Positions 17,968 to 28,045 of a DNA stretch of 64,000 nucleotides are shown here, piece after piece; positions within the stretch are counted from its first letter, which is position 1, and each line of letters begins with the position of its first letter. The stretch comes from Methylomonas sp. MK1 (GTDB taxonomy: Bacteria > Pseudomonadota > Gammaproteobacteria > Methylococcales > Methylomonadaceae). The position numbers were made by a program, and so were the translations under genes. The notes beneath the pieces were generated by a model. It was not told where the DNA came from and searched no databases. It saw nothing but the letters and a program-made list of their open reading frames with translations. The stretch lies in NCBI RefSeq assembly GCF_000365425.1, contig NZ_AQOV01000001.1:1116001-1180000 (forward strand). Reading direction: 5' to 3'.

Positions 17968-18953
17968 AACCGCCGGAAACTGACTTCGCCGGACGCAAAC
18001 ACACGGGTTTGGCCGTCCGCGAGTTCCAGCAACAACAGGCCTTGATCATCAATGCCCGCCACCACGCCGCTAAAGCTCTGCTCGTGCATAAAAATATCGA
18101 CCTGTTTGCCTTGCATGGCATCGTAGCCACGCCATTCGTCGAGATAATGCTCCAGCGCACGGGTCTCGTACTCTGCCAGCACGGGTAACAACTGATTTAA
18201 TAACTCGCCCACCAACCGATTGCGTTTACCATGAAACGACTCGGCCAAAATGGCGTGCAAATCGACCCAATCCTGCTCGATAGCTTGTCCTTCATGGGCC
18301 GGCAAATACACATTTAAACCCAAACCTATCACCGCGTGGCACGGCCCGTTAGTTTCTCCTGAGACTTCAATTAAAATCCCCGCCAATTTACGTTGGCGCC
18401 AATAAATATCGTTCGGCCATTTCAACCCCACATCAACAATGCCGAAACCTCGCAACGCGCGGATTACCGCTACTCCGACCGCCAGACTCAACCCGCTGAT
18501 CGCAGCCGGCCCACCCTGGAAGCGCCACAAAATCGATAGGTAAATATTGTGACCAAACGGCGAAACCCAATACCTGCTGCGCCGCCCTTTCCCGGCGGTT
18601 TGCCGTTCGGCCAGACAGACCGAGCCGATGCCAGCGCCCTGCCGCGCCTTTTCCAATAAATGCGTGTTGGTAGAGTGAATCTGATCGTGAATTTCCAGCT
18701 CACCCAACAATGATTTTGCATGTCCATCCAAGTGCTGATCGATCTGCTGCTCATCCAACAACTGTAAAGGGTGTTGCAAGCGGTAACCTTTACCCGAAAC
18801 CGCTAGTAACTCGATACCGAATTCGGACAACGCACTTAAGTGTTTCCATACAGCCGAACGACTAGCGCCCAGCAAGCCCGCCAATTCGGTCCCGGAGTGG
18901 AATTGACCATCCGCCAGGACATGTAACAACTGTTTGAGTTTAGGAGAGATCAA
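17964..18953 (-). CDS. birA: Biotin-protein ligase and biotin repressor
   Basis: 329 residues, the bifunctional form. An N-terminal winged helix (about 1-65, ELAGLLGASRSAVWKHLSAL) precedes the ligase core with the biotinyl-AMP loop GKGRRSRYWVSPFG, the KWPNDIYW segment and a C-terminal SH3-like domain. It activates biotin, loads it onto acetyl-CoA carboxylase and represses bio genes when biotinyl-AMP is bound. A BirA-operator-like site lies next to bioB at 47483-47515 in this window, consistent with the DNA-binding form. Confidence 0.95.
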   Translation of the reverse strand: MISPKLKQLLHVLADGQFHSGTELAGLLGASRSAVWKHLSALSEFGIELLAVSGKGYRLQHPLQLLDEQQIDQHLDGHAKSLLGELEIHDQIHSTNTHLLEKARQGAGIGSVCLAERQTAGKGRRSRYWVSPFGHNIYLSILWRFQGGPAAISGLSLAVGVAVIRALRGFGIVDVGLKWPNDIYWRQRKLAGILIEVSGETNGPCHAVIGLGLNVYLPAHEGQAIEQDWVDLHAILAESFHGKRNRLVGELLNQLLPVLAEYETRALEHYLDEWRGYDAMQGKQVDIFMHEQSFSGVVAGIDDQGLLLLELADGQTRVFASGEVSFRRL

Positions 18954-18994
18954 TCGCCAACCTGCCGAACGCTCTGTAAAAATGCACTACGCAG

Positions 18995-19579
18995 CTAGAA
19001 CTCGTTTTTATCACGCAATTGTTGCAATTGTTTTTTGACGACATGCTTTATCAATAGCTCTCTATCGTCTTCGGTGAGATTGACATACTCGACACAGATA
19101 GAAAACGGCCGTTCCGGACTCTCTTCGGCAATATCCTTGCACTGGACGACATTCGCGTAGGCCACGATCACCGCCATACACGAGGTCAGCAGCATCCGCA
19201 GTTCCAGTAGTTCGCCGACTTCTATCGGCGTTTCATTGCTAAAAGCCAAGCCAGTCGCGCTGAGACTTACTTCGCGGGTATCGTGTTCGGAAAATTCCTC
19301 GCTCTGTGCGCTAATCGCCTGTGCGATAAGGTTGATTTTGGTGTCGATGATCTTCAGATATTCGAACATTTCCGGATCACGTCTTTCCAGGCGCGGCGAC
19401 AACATGCGCGCTTCCTGCGCCAATACGTCCAAAGCGGACGTCAATGAACAATTGCCCAATACATCATTAGAAACATGACTCAAGGCGTCGACATTTTTTT
19501 TGTCGATGACTTTATGCAGCAGATTTATCGTGTCGTTGACTCGAAAATAACGCCTTTTTTCTTCAATTTCATCCGCCAT
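18995..19579 (-). CDS. PilZ-domain protein
   Basis: 194 residues with no membrane span. It starts with a charged segment EEKRRYFRVND (RxxxR-like, as in c-di-GMP-binding PilZ proteins), then a helical section (about 30-95), then a beta-rich C-terminal part (about 100-180) with EVSLSATGLAF, close to the D/NxSxxG second motif of PilZ. It probably senses cyclic di-GMP. The gene stands alone, 42 bp upstream of birA on the same strand. A GGDEF protein is encoded at 60741-61667 but nothing links the two. Confidence 0.72.
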   Translation of the reverse strand: MADEIEEKRRYFRVNDTINLLHKVIDKKNVDALSHVSNDVLGNCSLTSALDVLAQEARMLSPRLERRDPEMFEYLKIIDTKINLIAQAISAQSEEFSEHDTREVSLSATGLAFSNETPIEVGELLELRMLLTSCMAVIVAYANVVQCKDIAEESPERPFSICVEYVNLTEDDRELLIKHVVKKQLQQLRDKNEF

Positions 19580-19669
19580 GGTGTGCTCGTCCTCGGTCTA
19601 CTTAAGTGGGGTAATATTACGAATAAAGAATTTTAGCTTAAGCGGCTTTAACTGTTTAATTCCGCAGCG

Positions 19670-20026
19670 TCAATCGGAAATAGTAAGGTCGTAACTACGC
19701 ATCAAGCCGCTAACTTCTGCGCGCGGCAGACGGACGGCAGGCAAGATCAAATCCGTGGATGTTAGTCCGGCCAGCTGCAAAGATTCTTCTTCTACGTACA
19801 AATCGTTAACGTCGTAAATTTGCAAGGCCTGGAAAATTGCCGAGGTATCCTTTAAATCTAATCCAGCAGGTTGCTGCTGATTTTTCAATTGCCAAACGGC
19901 ATCGTCGACAAAAAGTAATGCGACGTGCTGATCAAAAGCGGCCGCAGTCAAAATCGCGTCTAAGGTCTCTTGCAGATGAGCACCGCTGTAAGGCGAGCGG
20001 CGCATAATAAATAGGTAGCGTTTCAT
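19670..20026 (-). CDS. tusC: Sulfur relay protein TusC/DsrF
   Basis: 118 residues of the DsrEFH fold, starting MKRYLFIMRRSPYSG, typical for TusC. With TusB and TusD it forms the hexamer that passes persulfide sulfur from TusA to TusE for tRNA 2-thiouridine. I chose ATG 20026; a TTG start at 20047 would overlap tusD and adds seven residues. It follows tusD by seven bases. No tusB or tusE follows; the next gene downstream is a PilZ protein. Confidence 0.85.
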   Translation of the reverse strand: MKRYLFIMRRSPYSGAHLQETLDAILTAAAFDQHVALLFVDDAVWQLKNQQQPAGLDLKDTSAIFQALQIYDVNDLYVEEESLQLAGLTSTDLILPAVRLPRAEVSGLMRSYDLTISD

Positions 20027-20033
20027 TCCACAG

Positions 20034-20423
20034 TTAGCCGAAGACAATACTGCGGTCAGCCAGCAAAGTCGCTTCCAGCCATTGCCCCAAGCCGGCTATC
20101 CGAAACCCTGGCGCCGTATCGTCATCCTGCTTACCTTGGCGCGTCGCTTCATCGCGACACAATAACCCCCGGCGCTGCGCCGCAGAGATGCATACCACTA
20201 AATCCACACCATGCTGCTCAGCCAAAGCCGACCAATGTCGGGTAATCGAGAATTCGTCCTCCGGAGGATTGGCGTAACGAAACGCATGATAGATGCCTTC
20301 CTTGTAAAAAAATACTCGCAGAATTTGGTGCTCGGCCGCCAACGCGGCTTGAATAAACCGATAGGCATTTAGGCCGACATTGGTGGCGTAAGGACTGGCA
20401 TTAACTTGTACGGCATATCTCAT
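20034..20423 (-). CDS. tusD: Sulfur relay protein TusD/DsrE
   Basis: 129 residues starting MRYAVQVNASPY, with GIYHAFRYANPPEDEF and the segment VDLVVCISAAQRRGLL that carries the active-site Cys of TusD. It accepts persulfide in the TusBCD complex for tRNA wobble-uridine thiolation, or in the related DsrEFH complex of sulfur oxidisers. It starts a two-gene tusDC operon, divergent from the protease gene at 20551. Confidence 0.88.
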   Translation of the reverse strand: MRYAVQVNASPYATNVGLNAYRFIQAALAAEHQILRVFFYKEGIYHAFRYANPPEDEFSITRHWSALAEQHGVDLVVCISAAQRRGLLCRDEATRQGKQDDDTAPGFRIAGLGQWLEATLLADRSIVFG

Positions 20424-20550
20424 CGCGCTGTAAAATAATCGTTAAACTCAATATTCGGCGTATTTTAATACGAGCACACTCAAACTGCCCGTTTTTGCCG
20501 TGCATTGTTTTGCCATTGAACCAAATTTATTGCTTCCAGTCCGAGCTTCC

Positions 20551-22002
20551 ATGACACTTAAGCCTCTTATTTTCAGCCTTGGCCTGATCCTGTTCTGTTC
20601 GTCGCCAAGAGCCTTGGACATCGAAAAAATCCAACTGCCCGAAATGGGCGATTCTGCCGGCGCCATCATTTCACCCGCACAGGAAAAGGAATTCGGCGAA
20701 GCATTTTTTCGTAATTTACATCAACAAACCGAGATTAATCAGGATGTGGAAATCCAACAATATATCCAGAATATCGGCCGGCAATTAGCATCCCATAGCG
20801 ATACACCGTCCAATCCCTTCCACTTTTTTGTCGTGATGGACCCCAACATCAACGCTTTTGCCGGCCCGGGCGGTTACATTGGGGTCAACTCGGGCTTGAT
20901 TTTGTTGACCGAAGCGGAAAGCGAACTGGCGTCGGTAATGGCTCACGAGATCGCTCACGTCACGCAACGCCACTTGTATAGATCAATCGAAAAAGCCAGC
21001 AAAATGTCGATTCCAACAGTCGCGGCCACGTTGGCGGCCATTTTAATCGGCACCCAGTCACCCAACATGGGTCAAGCGGCTTTAATGGCCATCCAAGCCG
21101 GCAATATTCAGTTTCAAATCGACTTTACCCGCGACCACGAAAAAGAAGCCGACCGGGTGGGCATGCAAACCCTGGCAGGCGCCAATTACGACCCGCGCAG
21201 CATGCCGACTTTTTTCGAACGCTTGCAGCAATCCACCCGTTATTACGGCAAAGGCGTACCTGAATTTTTAAGAACGCATCCGGTATCCGAGAACCGCGTC
21301 GCCGACACCCGCGGCAGAGCTGAAATCTATCCGTACCGACAATATCCGGACTCATTAGCGTATTTGTTGACCAAAGCCAAGCTTGCCGTACTATCCGCGC
21401 AGGACAAACGCACTCCGCTACAGCATTTCACTACGCTCGAAATGCAAGGCACGCCGGAGCAAAGAGCTGTGGCCCGCTACGGCATGGGTTTGGTGTATTT
21501 GGAAAATCAACAATACGCCGCCGCCAGCGAAATTTTTCAAAAACTCACCGAGCAATATCCACGGCAACCGCAATATATATCGGCGCTGGCCCGCACGGCC
21601 ATGGATGCGCACGACTACGAAAAAGCCGGCAAATTATTTGAAAAAGCGATTAATACCTTCCCCAGCAACGACGCGCTGAAAATCCAATATACCCGCAGCC
21701 TGGTCAAGAAAGCTCAACCGCAACGCGCAAAACAAGTGTTACAAAGCTTGTCGGACGGCGAGAAAGACCAGCCGTATTATTACGAATTACTCGCGCAGAT
21801 TTTCGCAGACCTCAAACAGCCTGGTGAATCGCATCGCTACATGGCCGAGTACTATTACGCCAGCGGCGAAACCGAAGCGGCAATCATGCAAATCAGATTG
21901 GCAAAACAACAGAACGATCTCAGCTTTCAACTACAGGCCATCCTCAACGAACGGCTAAATTTCTTTCTCAGCGAGGAAGAATCGCGCCGAATGGAACGCT
22001 AA
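20551..22002 (+). CDS. bepA: M48 metalloprotease with TPR tail, BepA-like
   Basis: 483 residues. Signal peptide (about 1-20), an M48 zinc protease domain with HEIAH (in ASVMAHEIAHVTQRH) and the downstream Glu motif DHEKEADRVGM, then TPR repeats to the C-terminus. BepA/YfgC works in the periplasm and helps fold or degrade outer-membrane proteins such as LptD. I chose ATG 20551, which opens directly into the signal peptide; an upstream in-frame ATG at 20500 would put a polar segment before it. The gene is monocistronic. Confidence 0.9.
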   Translation: MTLKPLIFSLGLILFCSSPRALDIEKIQLPEMGDSAGAIISPAQEKEFGEAFFRNLHQQTEINQDVEIQQYIQNIGRQLASHSDTPSNPFHFFVVMDPNINAFAGPGGYIGVNSGLILLTEAESELASVMAHEIAHVTQRHLYRSIEKASKMSIPTVAATLAAILIGTQSPNMGQAALMAIQAGNIQFQIDFTRDHEKEADRVGMQTLAGANYDPRSMPTFFERLQQSTRYYGKGVPEFLRTHPVSENRVADTRGRAEIYPYRQYPDSLAYLLTKAKLAVLSAQDKRTPLQHFTTLEMQGTPEQRAVARYGMGLVYLENQQYAAASEIFQKLTEQYPRQPQYISALARTAMDAHDYEKAGKLFEKAINTFPSNDALKIQYTRSLVKKAQPQRAKQVLQSLSDGEKDQPYYYELLAQIFADLKQPGESHRYMAEYYYASGETEAAIMQIRLAKQQNDLSFQLQAILNERLNFFLSEEESRRMER

Positions 22003-22129
22003 AACAAAACATTAGAAAAGCCTGATACAAGCTAAGTTTCTGTTTAAGAAAATTAATTTCGTGGCGAAACCATTTCCCGAAATAAAACTGTTTTTTTTGT
22101 TGGACACCCGGTTTTTTTTAAAATACACT

Positions 22130-22331
22130 TCGCCCACCTTGAATACGGAGTGCGTTCAACCTTAACGGGTTGTATCTTTGAGGGGGGAGGGAAACAGCCT
22201 GTAAAACGGCTGATAATAATAACTATAAAATAGTAATTGCTTGACTAAACTGCCCTAAGGCAGGCGTCCAACACTATAACAATAATAATTACAACAAACA
22301 GGACGGGCCCGCGTATAGCGGGCTTTTTATT
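22130..22331 (+). ncRNA. Candidate structured small RNA
   Basis: About 200 nt preceded by TTGGAC and an A-rich -10-like stretch. It can fold into four successive hairpins: CAACC/GGTTG (about 22158-22172), CAGCC/GGCTG (22195-22212), CTGCC/GGCAG (22250-22264) and the terminator GCCCGC/GCGGGC. The stretches between are A/U-rich, and a purine tract (GAGGGGGGAGGGA) lies unpaired. I could not match it to 6S RNA, tmRNA, SRP RNA, RNase P RNA or the Rsm family. The ends are estimates. Confidence 0.45.
22307..22328 (+). terminator. Rho-independent terminator
   Basis: GCCCGC and GCGGGC with loop GUATA, followed by U5. It ends the candidate small RNA and insulates rpoZ. Confidence 0.85.
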
Positions 22332-22374
22332 GCCTATCGTTTTACACTCCCCTCCTAGCCGCTTGCAGCCTCGA

Positions 22375-22404
22375 TTGGCCTAAGTGCGTCATTTATCTTA
22401 TAAT
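22375..22404 (+). promoter_or_regulatory. Sigma70 promoter of rpoZ-spoT
   Basis: TTGGCC, an 18-base spacer, then a perfect TATAAT. The start site would fall near 22411, about 65 bases before the rpoZ ATG. Confidence 0.6.
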
Positions 22405-22477
22405 TCAACCTTGTCCGCTCGATACTGTTACAGTCTACCGGGCAAAGCTCCCCCGCAAACTCAGATAAGGTTTAATC

Positions 22478-22717
22478 ATGGCACGCGTTACCGTTGAAGA
22501 TTGTTTGGAAAATGTTGAAAACCGTTTCAAATTGGTGTTACTCGCCAGCAAAAGAGCACGACAGTTGGAAAAAGGCGCCGATGAATTCATTCCGCGAGGC
22601 AAAGACAAAGACACTGTCCTGGCACTTCGTGAAATTGCCGCTGGCTTTGTTAACGAAGAAAATATCGATCGTTTGCATCGCGCGGGATACGTTTCGGAAA
22701 CCCATCTGGAAATCTAA
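22478..22717 (+). CDS. rpoZ: RNA polymerase omega subunit
   Basis: 79 residues, full length. It starts [20 protein letters not shown] with the conserved ASKRARQL motif. Omega helps assemble RNA polymerase and forms part of a ppGpp-binding site, which fits its place directly before spoT (five-base gap). AAGG lies eight bases before the ATG. Confidence 0.97.
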   Translation: MARVTVEDCLENVENRFKLVLLASKRARQLEKGADEFIPRGKDKDTVLALREIAAGFVNEENIDRLHRAGYVSETHLEI

Positions 22718-22722
22718 CGCCC

Positions 22723-24906
22723 ATGCCCGAGATAGCTGTCAAACCCGCACCAGCGCTACCTGCTATCGAGCATCCTGAAGAAAAACTTCTTCACCAGCTC
22801 TGCGAGATCCTGCGCAGCTATCTCGACCAAGAACAAATCAACGATGTGATCCGCGCCTACCATTTCGGTGCGGCCGCTCATTCCGGGCAATTCCGCAGAA
22901 GCGGTGAAGCCTATATCTGCCATCCGGTATCCGTAGCGATCACGTTGGCCAGCATGCACATGGATCACCATGGCATCATGGCGGCCATTCTGCACGATGT
23001 GATCGAAGACACCCCAATCAGCAAGGAACAACTTGGCGAGCAGTTTGGCGTCGAAGTGGCCGAATTGGTTGATGGCGTGACCAAACTGTCCAAAATTGAC
23101 AGCCGCTCCCGTGCCGAAGCGCAAGCGGAAAACGTCAGAAAAATGTTTCTGGCCATGGCGCAAGACCTACGGGTAATCGTGGTTAAACTCGCCGACCGTT
23201 TGCACAATATGCAAACCATGGGCAATATGCCGGTCGATAAAAAACGCCGCATTGCCAAGGAAACGCTGGAAATTTACGCCCCCATCGCCAATCGGCTGGG
23301 CATGAACGACGTGCGGCATCAGCTGGAATCGTTGGGCTTTAAAGCGCTCTATCCCAACCGCTATACGGCTATCAATAATGCCGTGAAAAAATCGCGCGGT
23401 AACCGCAAGGAAATCATCGACACCATCCAGAATGCCATCCAAAATCGTCTAAACGAATCCAACTTGGACGGCGCAGTAGCGGGCCGAGAAAAAAACATCG
23501 CCAGCATTTATCAAAAAATGCTCAGTAAACGGATTTCCTTTACCGACGTTTTTGATGTCTACGCTTTCCGCATTTATTGCCATCAGGTCGACGACTGTTA
23601 CCGGGCTTTAGGCTGCGTACACAATTTGTATAAACCCGTTCCCGGCCGCTTCAAGGACTACATAGCCTTGCCCAAAGCCAACGGCTATCAGTCGCTGCAC
23701 ACGATATTGATTGGCCCTTACGGCGTGCCTATCGAAATTCAGATTCGCACCCACGAAATGCACCGTCTTTCGGAATCGGGGATTGCCGCACATTGGCTAT
23801 ACAAATCCGACAACGATAAAAGCGAAACCATCCAGGCCCGCGCCAACGAATGGCTGCGCGATTTGCTGGAGATTCAAAAATCCGCCGGCGATTCGCTGGA
23901 ATTCATCGATAACCTAAAAGTCGATCTGTTCCCGCAAGAAGTTTTCGTGTTTACCCCCAAAGGCAAAATCATCAAGCTGCCGCGCGGCGCGACTATTGTC
24001 GATTTTGCTTATCTGGTACATACCGATGTCGGCAACGCCTGTATTTCCGCGCGCATCGACAAGAAACTGGTGCCGCTGCAAACCAAGCTGGAAAACGGTA
24101 TGACGGTGGAAGTCATTACCGCCACTTGGGCCAGACCGAATCCCCTTTGGCTGAACTACGTCACCACAGCCAAGGCCCGCAGCTGCATCCGCGCCTATTT
24201 GAAAAACTTCAACCAGCAGGAAGCGATCAATCTGGGCCGCCGCCTGCTGGAAAAAGAATTGCAAAGCCTGGGCATTCAACTGGAAAATGTCGATAACACC
24301 CGTATCATCCAGGTATTGCAGGTATTGAAAAAACACTCGATGAACGAGTTGCTGGAAGACATCGGCCTGGGTAATCGCATGCCTTTCCTGGTGGCCAAAC
24401 GAATCAGCCAAACCGACGTTAACGCGGCAGTCAAACTCGACGACAACGAATCGACGCATAAAACCCCTTTAATCATCAAAGGCACCGAAGGCATCGTAGT
24501 GAGCCTTGCCAAATGCTGCCGGCCAATTCCCGGCGACTCGATTATCGGCTTCTTCAACCCCGGCAAAGGCATCGTCGTCCATCATCACGAATGCCGCAAC
24601 AGCAACGAAGTCAGAAAAAAACAGACTACCTGGCTGGATGTGGAATGGAGCCCGGAAGCCAGCGGCGAATTCCCCGCCGAAATTCGCATCGAATTGTTAA
24701 ACCAACGCGGTTCGCTGGCCACCATCGCCTCGACCATCTCCAGCATGGATTCCAATATCGAAAATATTACCGTGGTCAGCCAGGATGATCGGGTCTCGGT
24801 GGATTTGCTGACCTTAGCCGTGAAGGATCGCGTGCATCTGGCCAATATCATCCGCAAGCTGAAAAAACTCTCCATCGTTTTAAAAATTACCCGCATCAAG
24901 GCATAG
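22723..24906 (+). CDS. spoT: Bifunctional (p)ppGpp synthetase/hydrolase
   Basis: 727 residues with the full RelA/SpoT layout. An HD hydrolase domain (about 40-200; [24 protein letters not shown]), a synthetase domain (about 240-370; [20 protein letters not shown]), TGS ([15 protein letters not shown]), a helical region with the conserved-Cys motif [10 protein letters not shown], and a C-terminal ACT domain. The intact HD motif indicates hydrolase activity. It lies in the order rpoZ-spoT-ridA-recG, as in many gammaproteobacteria, where trmH or ridA varies. Confidence 0.96.
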   Translation: MPEIAVKPAPALPAIEHPEEKLLHQLCEILRSYLDQEQINDVIRAYHFGAAAHSGQFRRSGEAYICHPVSVAITLASMHMDHHGIMAAILHDVIEDTPISKEQLGEQFGVEVAELVDGVTKLSKIDSRSRAEAQAENVRKMFLAMAQDLRVIVVKLADRLHNMQTMGNMPVDKKRRIAKETLEIYAPIANRLGMNDVRHQLESLGFKALYPNRYTAINNAVKKSRGNRKEIIDTIQNAIQNRLNESNLDGAVAGREKNIASIYQKMLSKRISFTDVFDVYAFRIYCHQVDDCYRALGCVHNLYKPVPGRFKDYIALPKANGYQSLHTILIGPYGVPIEIQIRTHEMHRLSESGIAAHWLYKSDNDKSETIQARANEWLRDLLEIQKSAGDSLEFIDNLKVDLFPQEVFVFTPKGKIIKLPRGATIVDFAYLVHTDVGNACISARIDKKLVPLQTKLENGMTVEVITATWARPNPLWLNYVTTAKARSCIRAYLKNFNQQEAINLGRRLLEKELQSLGIQLENVDNTRIIQVLQVLKKHSMNELLEDIGLGNRMPFLVAKRISQTDVNAAVKLDDNESTHKTPLIIKGTEGIVVSLAKCCRPIPGDSIIGFFNPGKGIVVHHHECRNSNEVRKKQTTWLDVEWSPEASGEFPAEIRIELLNQRGSLATIASTISSMDSNIENITVVSQDDRVSVDLLTLAVKDRVHLANIIRKLKKLSIVLKITRIKA

Positions 24907-24907
24907 C

Positions 24908-25303
24908 ATGAACAAGGAAATCATCTCGACGCCATTGGCCCCGCAAGCCATCGGCACCTATTCGCAAGCCGTCAAAGTCGGCGAGACGGTTTATTTATCG
25001 GGGCAAATCCCGCTTGACCCGGAAACCATGCAAGTCGTCGACGGCGACATCGCCGTGCATATCCGCCGAGTATTCGATAACCTGAAAGCTGTAGCCGAGG
25101 CTGCCGGCGGCGATTTCAACGACATCGTCAAACTGAATGTGTTTCTGACCGATTTAAGCAATTTTCCTATCGTCAACGAAATCATGGCCGAATACTTCAG
25201 CCAACCCTACCCCGCTCGCGCCGCGATTGGCGTTGCGGCATTACCCAAAGGCGTCGGCGTGGAAATGGACGGCGTGATGGTATTGCGCAACGAATACTAC
25301 TGA
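24908..25303 (+). CDS. ridA: RidA enamine/imine deaminase
   Basis: 131 residues of the YjgF/RidA family. It hydrolyses reactive 2-aminoacrylate and related imines from PLP enzymes. Signature residues are GTYSQAV near the N-terminus and [14 protein letters not shown] with the substrate-binding Arg, followed by VEMDGV. It starts two bases after spoT, so the two are co-translated or at least co-transcribed. Confidence 0.95.
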   Translation: MNKEIISTPLAPQAIGTYSQAVKVGETVYLSGQIPLDPETMQVVDGDIAVHIRRVFDNLKAVAEAAGGDFNDIVKLNVFLTDLSNFPIVNEIMAEYFSQPYPARAAIGVAALPKGVGVEMDGVMVLRNEYY

Positions 25304-25345
25304 TAAAGCCAACGGGGCGCTTTAACTGGCCTCATTTGTGTATTC

Positions 25346-27433
25346 ATGAATCATCCGGAACCGCATAACCAGCCGGTCACCACGCTGACAGGCATCGGTT
25401 CTCAATCCGCCGCCCGCCTGGAAAAACTGGGTATTAGTACTGTCCAAGACCTATTGTTCCACCTGCCCTTGCGCTATCAGGATCGCAGCCGCATCGTGCC
25501 CATATCTCACTTGTTACCGGGCATGACCACCTTAGTCTGCGGTACGGTCGAATTTACCGACAGTATCCAGCGTGGCCGGCCCAGCGTGATTTGCCGCATT
25601 GCCGACGACAGCGGCAATTTGTCGATCCGGTTTTTTCACTTCACCGTCCAACAAAGCCAACAACTTAAACCCGGCACCCTGCTCGGCTGTTTCGGTGAAA
25701 TCCGTTACGGTTACAACGGCCTAGAAATGGTGCATCCGGAATACAAAATCGTTTCTGCTGCCGAGCAACTCCTGGAAACCACGTTGACACCGGTTTACCC
25801 GCTGACCGAAGGTATTTCCCAATCCGCATTGCGTAAAGCCATCAAACAGGCATTAGCACTATGTTTGGCAAGCGACAACGCGATCACGGACTGGCTACCG
25901 GCCAATTTGTTGGCCGAGTATGGCTACCCTACGCTGAACGACGCGCTGCAAACTCTACACAATCCGCCACCGCAGTTATCGGCGGAGATCATCAGCGGCG
26001 GCTCCCTGCCCGCCTTAAAACGCCTGGTTTTTGAGGAATTTTTAGCCCACCATCTGGCGCTACTGCAAGGCAAATTGGCTTATAAAAGCTGGCAGTCGCC
26101 GGTTTTCGAAATAAACCAGGCTGCGAATCAGGCATTTCTGCAAGGCTTGCCGTTTCAACTGACCGCAGCACAACAGCGGGTTTGCACCGAAATCGAAAGC
26201 GATTGCCGCCAAGCACAACCGATGCTGCGCCTCGTGCAAGGCGATGTCGGTTCCGGCAAAACCGTAGTGGCGGCTCTGGCAAGTTTGCTGGCGCTAAACT
26301 CGGGTTATCAAGTCGCGATCATGGCACCTACCGAATTGTTGGCCGAACAACACTTTCGTAACTTCAACCTATGGTTCGCCGAGACCGGCTATCAAGTGCT
26401 GTTTCTGACCGGCCAATTAAAAGGCAAATCCCGGCAAGCCACTTTGGAAGCGCTAACCGACGGTTCGGCTAACATCGTGATTGGCACACATGCGCTATTT
26501 CAAGACAGCGTGCATTTTCATAAACTGGGTTTGATCGTCATCGACGAACAACACCGCTTCGGCGTCCATCAACGCTTGGCCCTGCGCGAAAAAGGCCAAC
26601 ATGGCGGCTTAAGACCCCACCAGTTGATCATGACCGCCACGCCCATTCCGCGCACCCTGGCGATGCTGCAATATTCCGACCTGGACATATCCATCATCGA
26701 CGAGTTGCCTCCCGGCCGTAAACCCATCGCCACCAGCGTGATTTCCTCGGAACGCCGGGAAGAGGTCATCGGCCGCATCGAGCATTGGGTTTCGCAGCAA
26801 CGCCAAGCCTATTGGGTTTGCACCTTGATCGAAGAATCGGAAGTTCTGCAATGCGAAGCTGCCGAAAAAACCGCCGCCTATCTATGCCAAGCCTTGCCGA
26901 ATGTGCGCGTCGGACTGGTCCATGGCCGGATGAAAGCCGCGGAAAAAGACGCGGTGATGCAAGCTTTTAAAAATCGCGATTGCGATTTATTGGTCGCCAC
27001 CACCGTGATTGAAGTCGGAGTGGACGTGCCCAACGCCGGCCTGATGATCATTGAAAACCCGGAGCGTTTGGGCTTGTCGCAATTGCACCAATTACGTGGT
27101 CGGGTTGGCCGCGGCAATCAAGACAGCTATTGTCTGCTGTTATACCAGTCACCGCTCTCGCAAGCCGGCAAGCAACGACTGGCTATTCTGAAAGAAAGCA
27201 ACGACGGCTTCGTCATCGCCGAAAAAGACTTGGAACTGCGCGGCCCCGGCGAAGTCATGGGCACTCGCCAAACCGGGCAGATTCAGTTCAAAATCGCTGA
27301 CTTGAGCCGGGACTGCGACTTGCTGGAACTGATCCCGGCCGCCGTGCAATTGATCCATCGCCAACACCCCAACGCCATTCAACCGCTGATCCAACGCTGG
27401 ATCGGCCATAGCCGCCATTACGCCGAGGTTTAA
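25346..27433 (+). CDS. recG: ATP-dependent DNA helicase RecG
   Basis: 695 residues. An N-terminal OB-fold wedge domain (about 1-180), helicase motor with Walker A GDVGSGKTVVA, the DEQH box VIDEQHRFGVHQR, TATPIPRTLA, and C-terminal motifs VVIEVGVDVPNA-type (seen as TTVIEVGVDVPN) and LRGRVGRG. RecG remodels stalled replication forks and Holliday junctions. It follows ridA by 42 bp. Confidence 0.97.
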   Translation: MNHPEPHNQPVTTLTGIGSQSAARLEKLGISTVQDLLFHLPLRYQDRSRIVPISHLLPGMTTLVCGTVEFTDSIQRGRPSVICRIADDSGNLSIRFFHFTVQQSQQLKPGTLLGCFGEIRYGYNGLEMVHPEYKIVSAAEQLLETTLTPVYPLTEGISQSALRKAIKQALALCLASDNAITDWLPANLLAEYGYPTLNDALQTLHNPPPQLSAEIISGGSLPALKRLVFEEFLAHHLALLQGKLAYKSWQSPVFEINQAANQAFLQGLPFQLTAAQQRVCTEIESDCRQAQPMLRLVQGDVGSGKTVVAALASLLALNSGYQVAIMAPTELLAEQHFRNFNLWFAETGYQVLFLTGQLKGKSRQATLEALTDGSANIVIGTHALFQDSVHFHKLGLIVIDEQHRFGVHQRLALREKGQHGGLRPHQLIMTATPIPRTLAMLQYSDLDISIIDELPPGRKPIATSVISSERREEVIGRIEHWVSQQRQAYWVCTLIEESEVLQCEAAEKTAAYLCQALPNVRVGLVHGRMKAAEKDAVMQAFKNRDCDLLVATTVIEVGVDVPNAGLMIIENPERLGLSQLHQLRGRVGRGNQDSYCLLLYQSPLSQAGKQRLAILKESNDGFVIAEKDLELRGPGEVMGTRQTGQIQFKIADLSRDCDLLELIPAAVQLIHRQHPNAIQPLIQRWIGHSRHYAEV

Positions 27434-27436
27434 CGC

Positions 27437-28045
27437 TTGCCCGACAAAAGTTTTCTATTCAGCCGTCCGCCCATCTGGAAAAGCCACGAACAGAGCAGCC
27501 AACGGCAACTGCCGGACAATTTGCAATCCTGGCTTAATGAAACCGGCTCGCTGACCAAACGTCTGCGCGGCATACACGGCAACCGCTTCGGCGTAAAAGT
27601 ACTGTTCCACCGCTGGAAACCGGCTTTCATAGACGAATGCCGCCTATTGGGCTTGCCGCCCTGCCGCTACCAATTGATCCGCGAAGTGCTGTTGCACGCC
27701 GATGACGAGCCCTTGGTGCTGGCCCGCACCATCCTGCCGGAACCCACCATCGAAATCGCCCATCGCAATTTATCCCATCTCGGCACCAGGCCCTTGGGTG
27801 AAGTGATTTTCGCTTATCCTGATTTGGAGCGCCGCCAGCGACAATTTAGCCGGGCCGATAGAGGTATTTGGTCGCCAGGTCTGCAAACGGCGGTTGGTGT
27901 TGATGATGCTATCTGGGGACGCCGAACTGTCTACGCAATCCATCGGCAACCGTTGCTGGTGGCAGAGTTTTTTTTACCTGCGGTGCTGACGCCGGCAGTT
28001 GAACACCCGCCGGAAACCGTTAAGCCGTTTATTCAAAAATCTTGA
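27437..28045 (+). CDS. ubiC: Chorismate-pyruvate lyase
   Basis: 202 residues. It splits chorismate into pyruvate and 4-hydroxybenzoate, the first step of ubiquinone synthesis. UbiC features seen: SWLNETGSLTKRLR, the Arg in CRYQLIREVLL, RPLGEVIF, and the C-terminal WGRRTVYAIHRQPLLVAEFF. The start is TTG at 27437, four bases after recG; no ATG is available without losing conserved sequence. The last 17 bases overlap, tail to tail, the zinc-ribbon gene on the other strand. Confidence 0.88.
   Translation: MPDKSFLFSRPPIWKSHEQSSQRQLPDNLQSWLNETGSLTKRLRGIHGNRFGVKVLFHRWKPAFIDECRLLGLPPCRYQLIREVLLHADDEPLVLARTILPEPTIEIAHRNLSHLGTRPLGEVIFAYPDLERRQRQFSRADRGIWSPGLQTAVGVDDAIWGRRTVYAIHRQPLLVAEFFLPAVLTPAVEHPPETVKPFIQKS

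Larger units (their letters stand above)
22003..22477. other. Intergenic region before rpoZ
   Basis: 475 bp. From left to right: an A/T-rich stretch with a T8 run, a candidate structured RNA (about 22130-22331) ending in a clear terminator, and the rpoZ promoter (22375-22404). I found no protein gene. Confidence 0.6.

Noticed and set aside
22130..22331. Assignment of the structured RNA to 6S or Rsm-type RNA
   Set aside because: The closed 6S stem with central bubble is missing, and GGA motifs are not in hairpin loops as in Rsm RNAs.
23914..24459. 181-codon minus-strand frame inside spoT
   Set aside because: Antisense shadow of a conserved gene with no ribosome site or homology.
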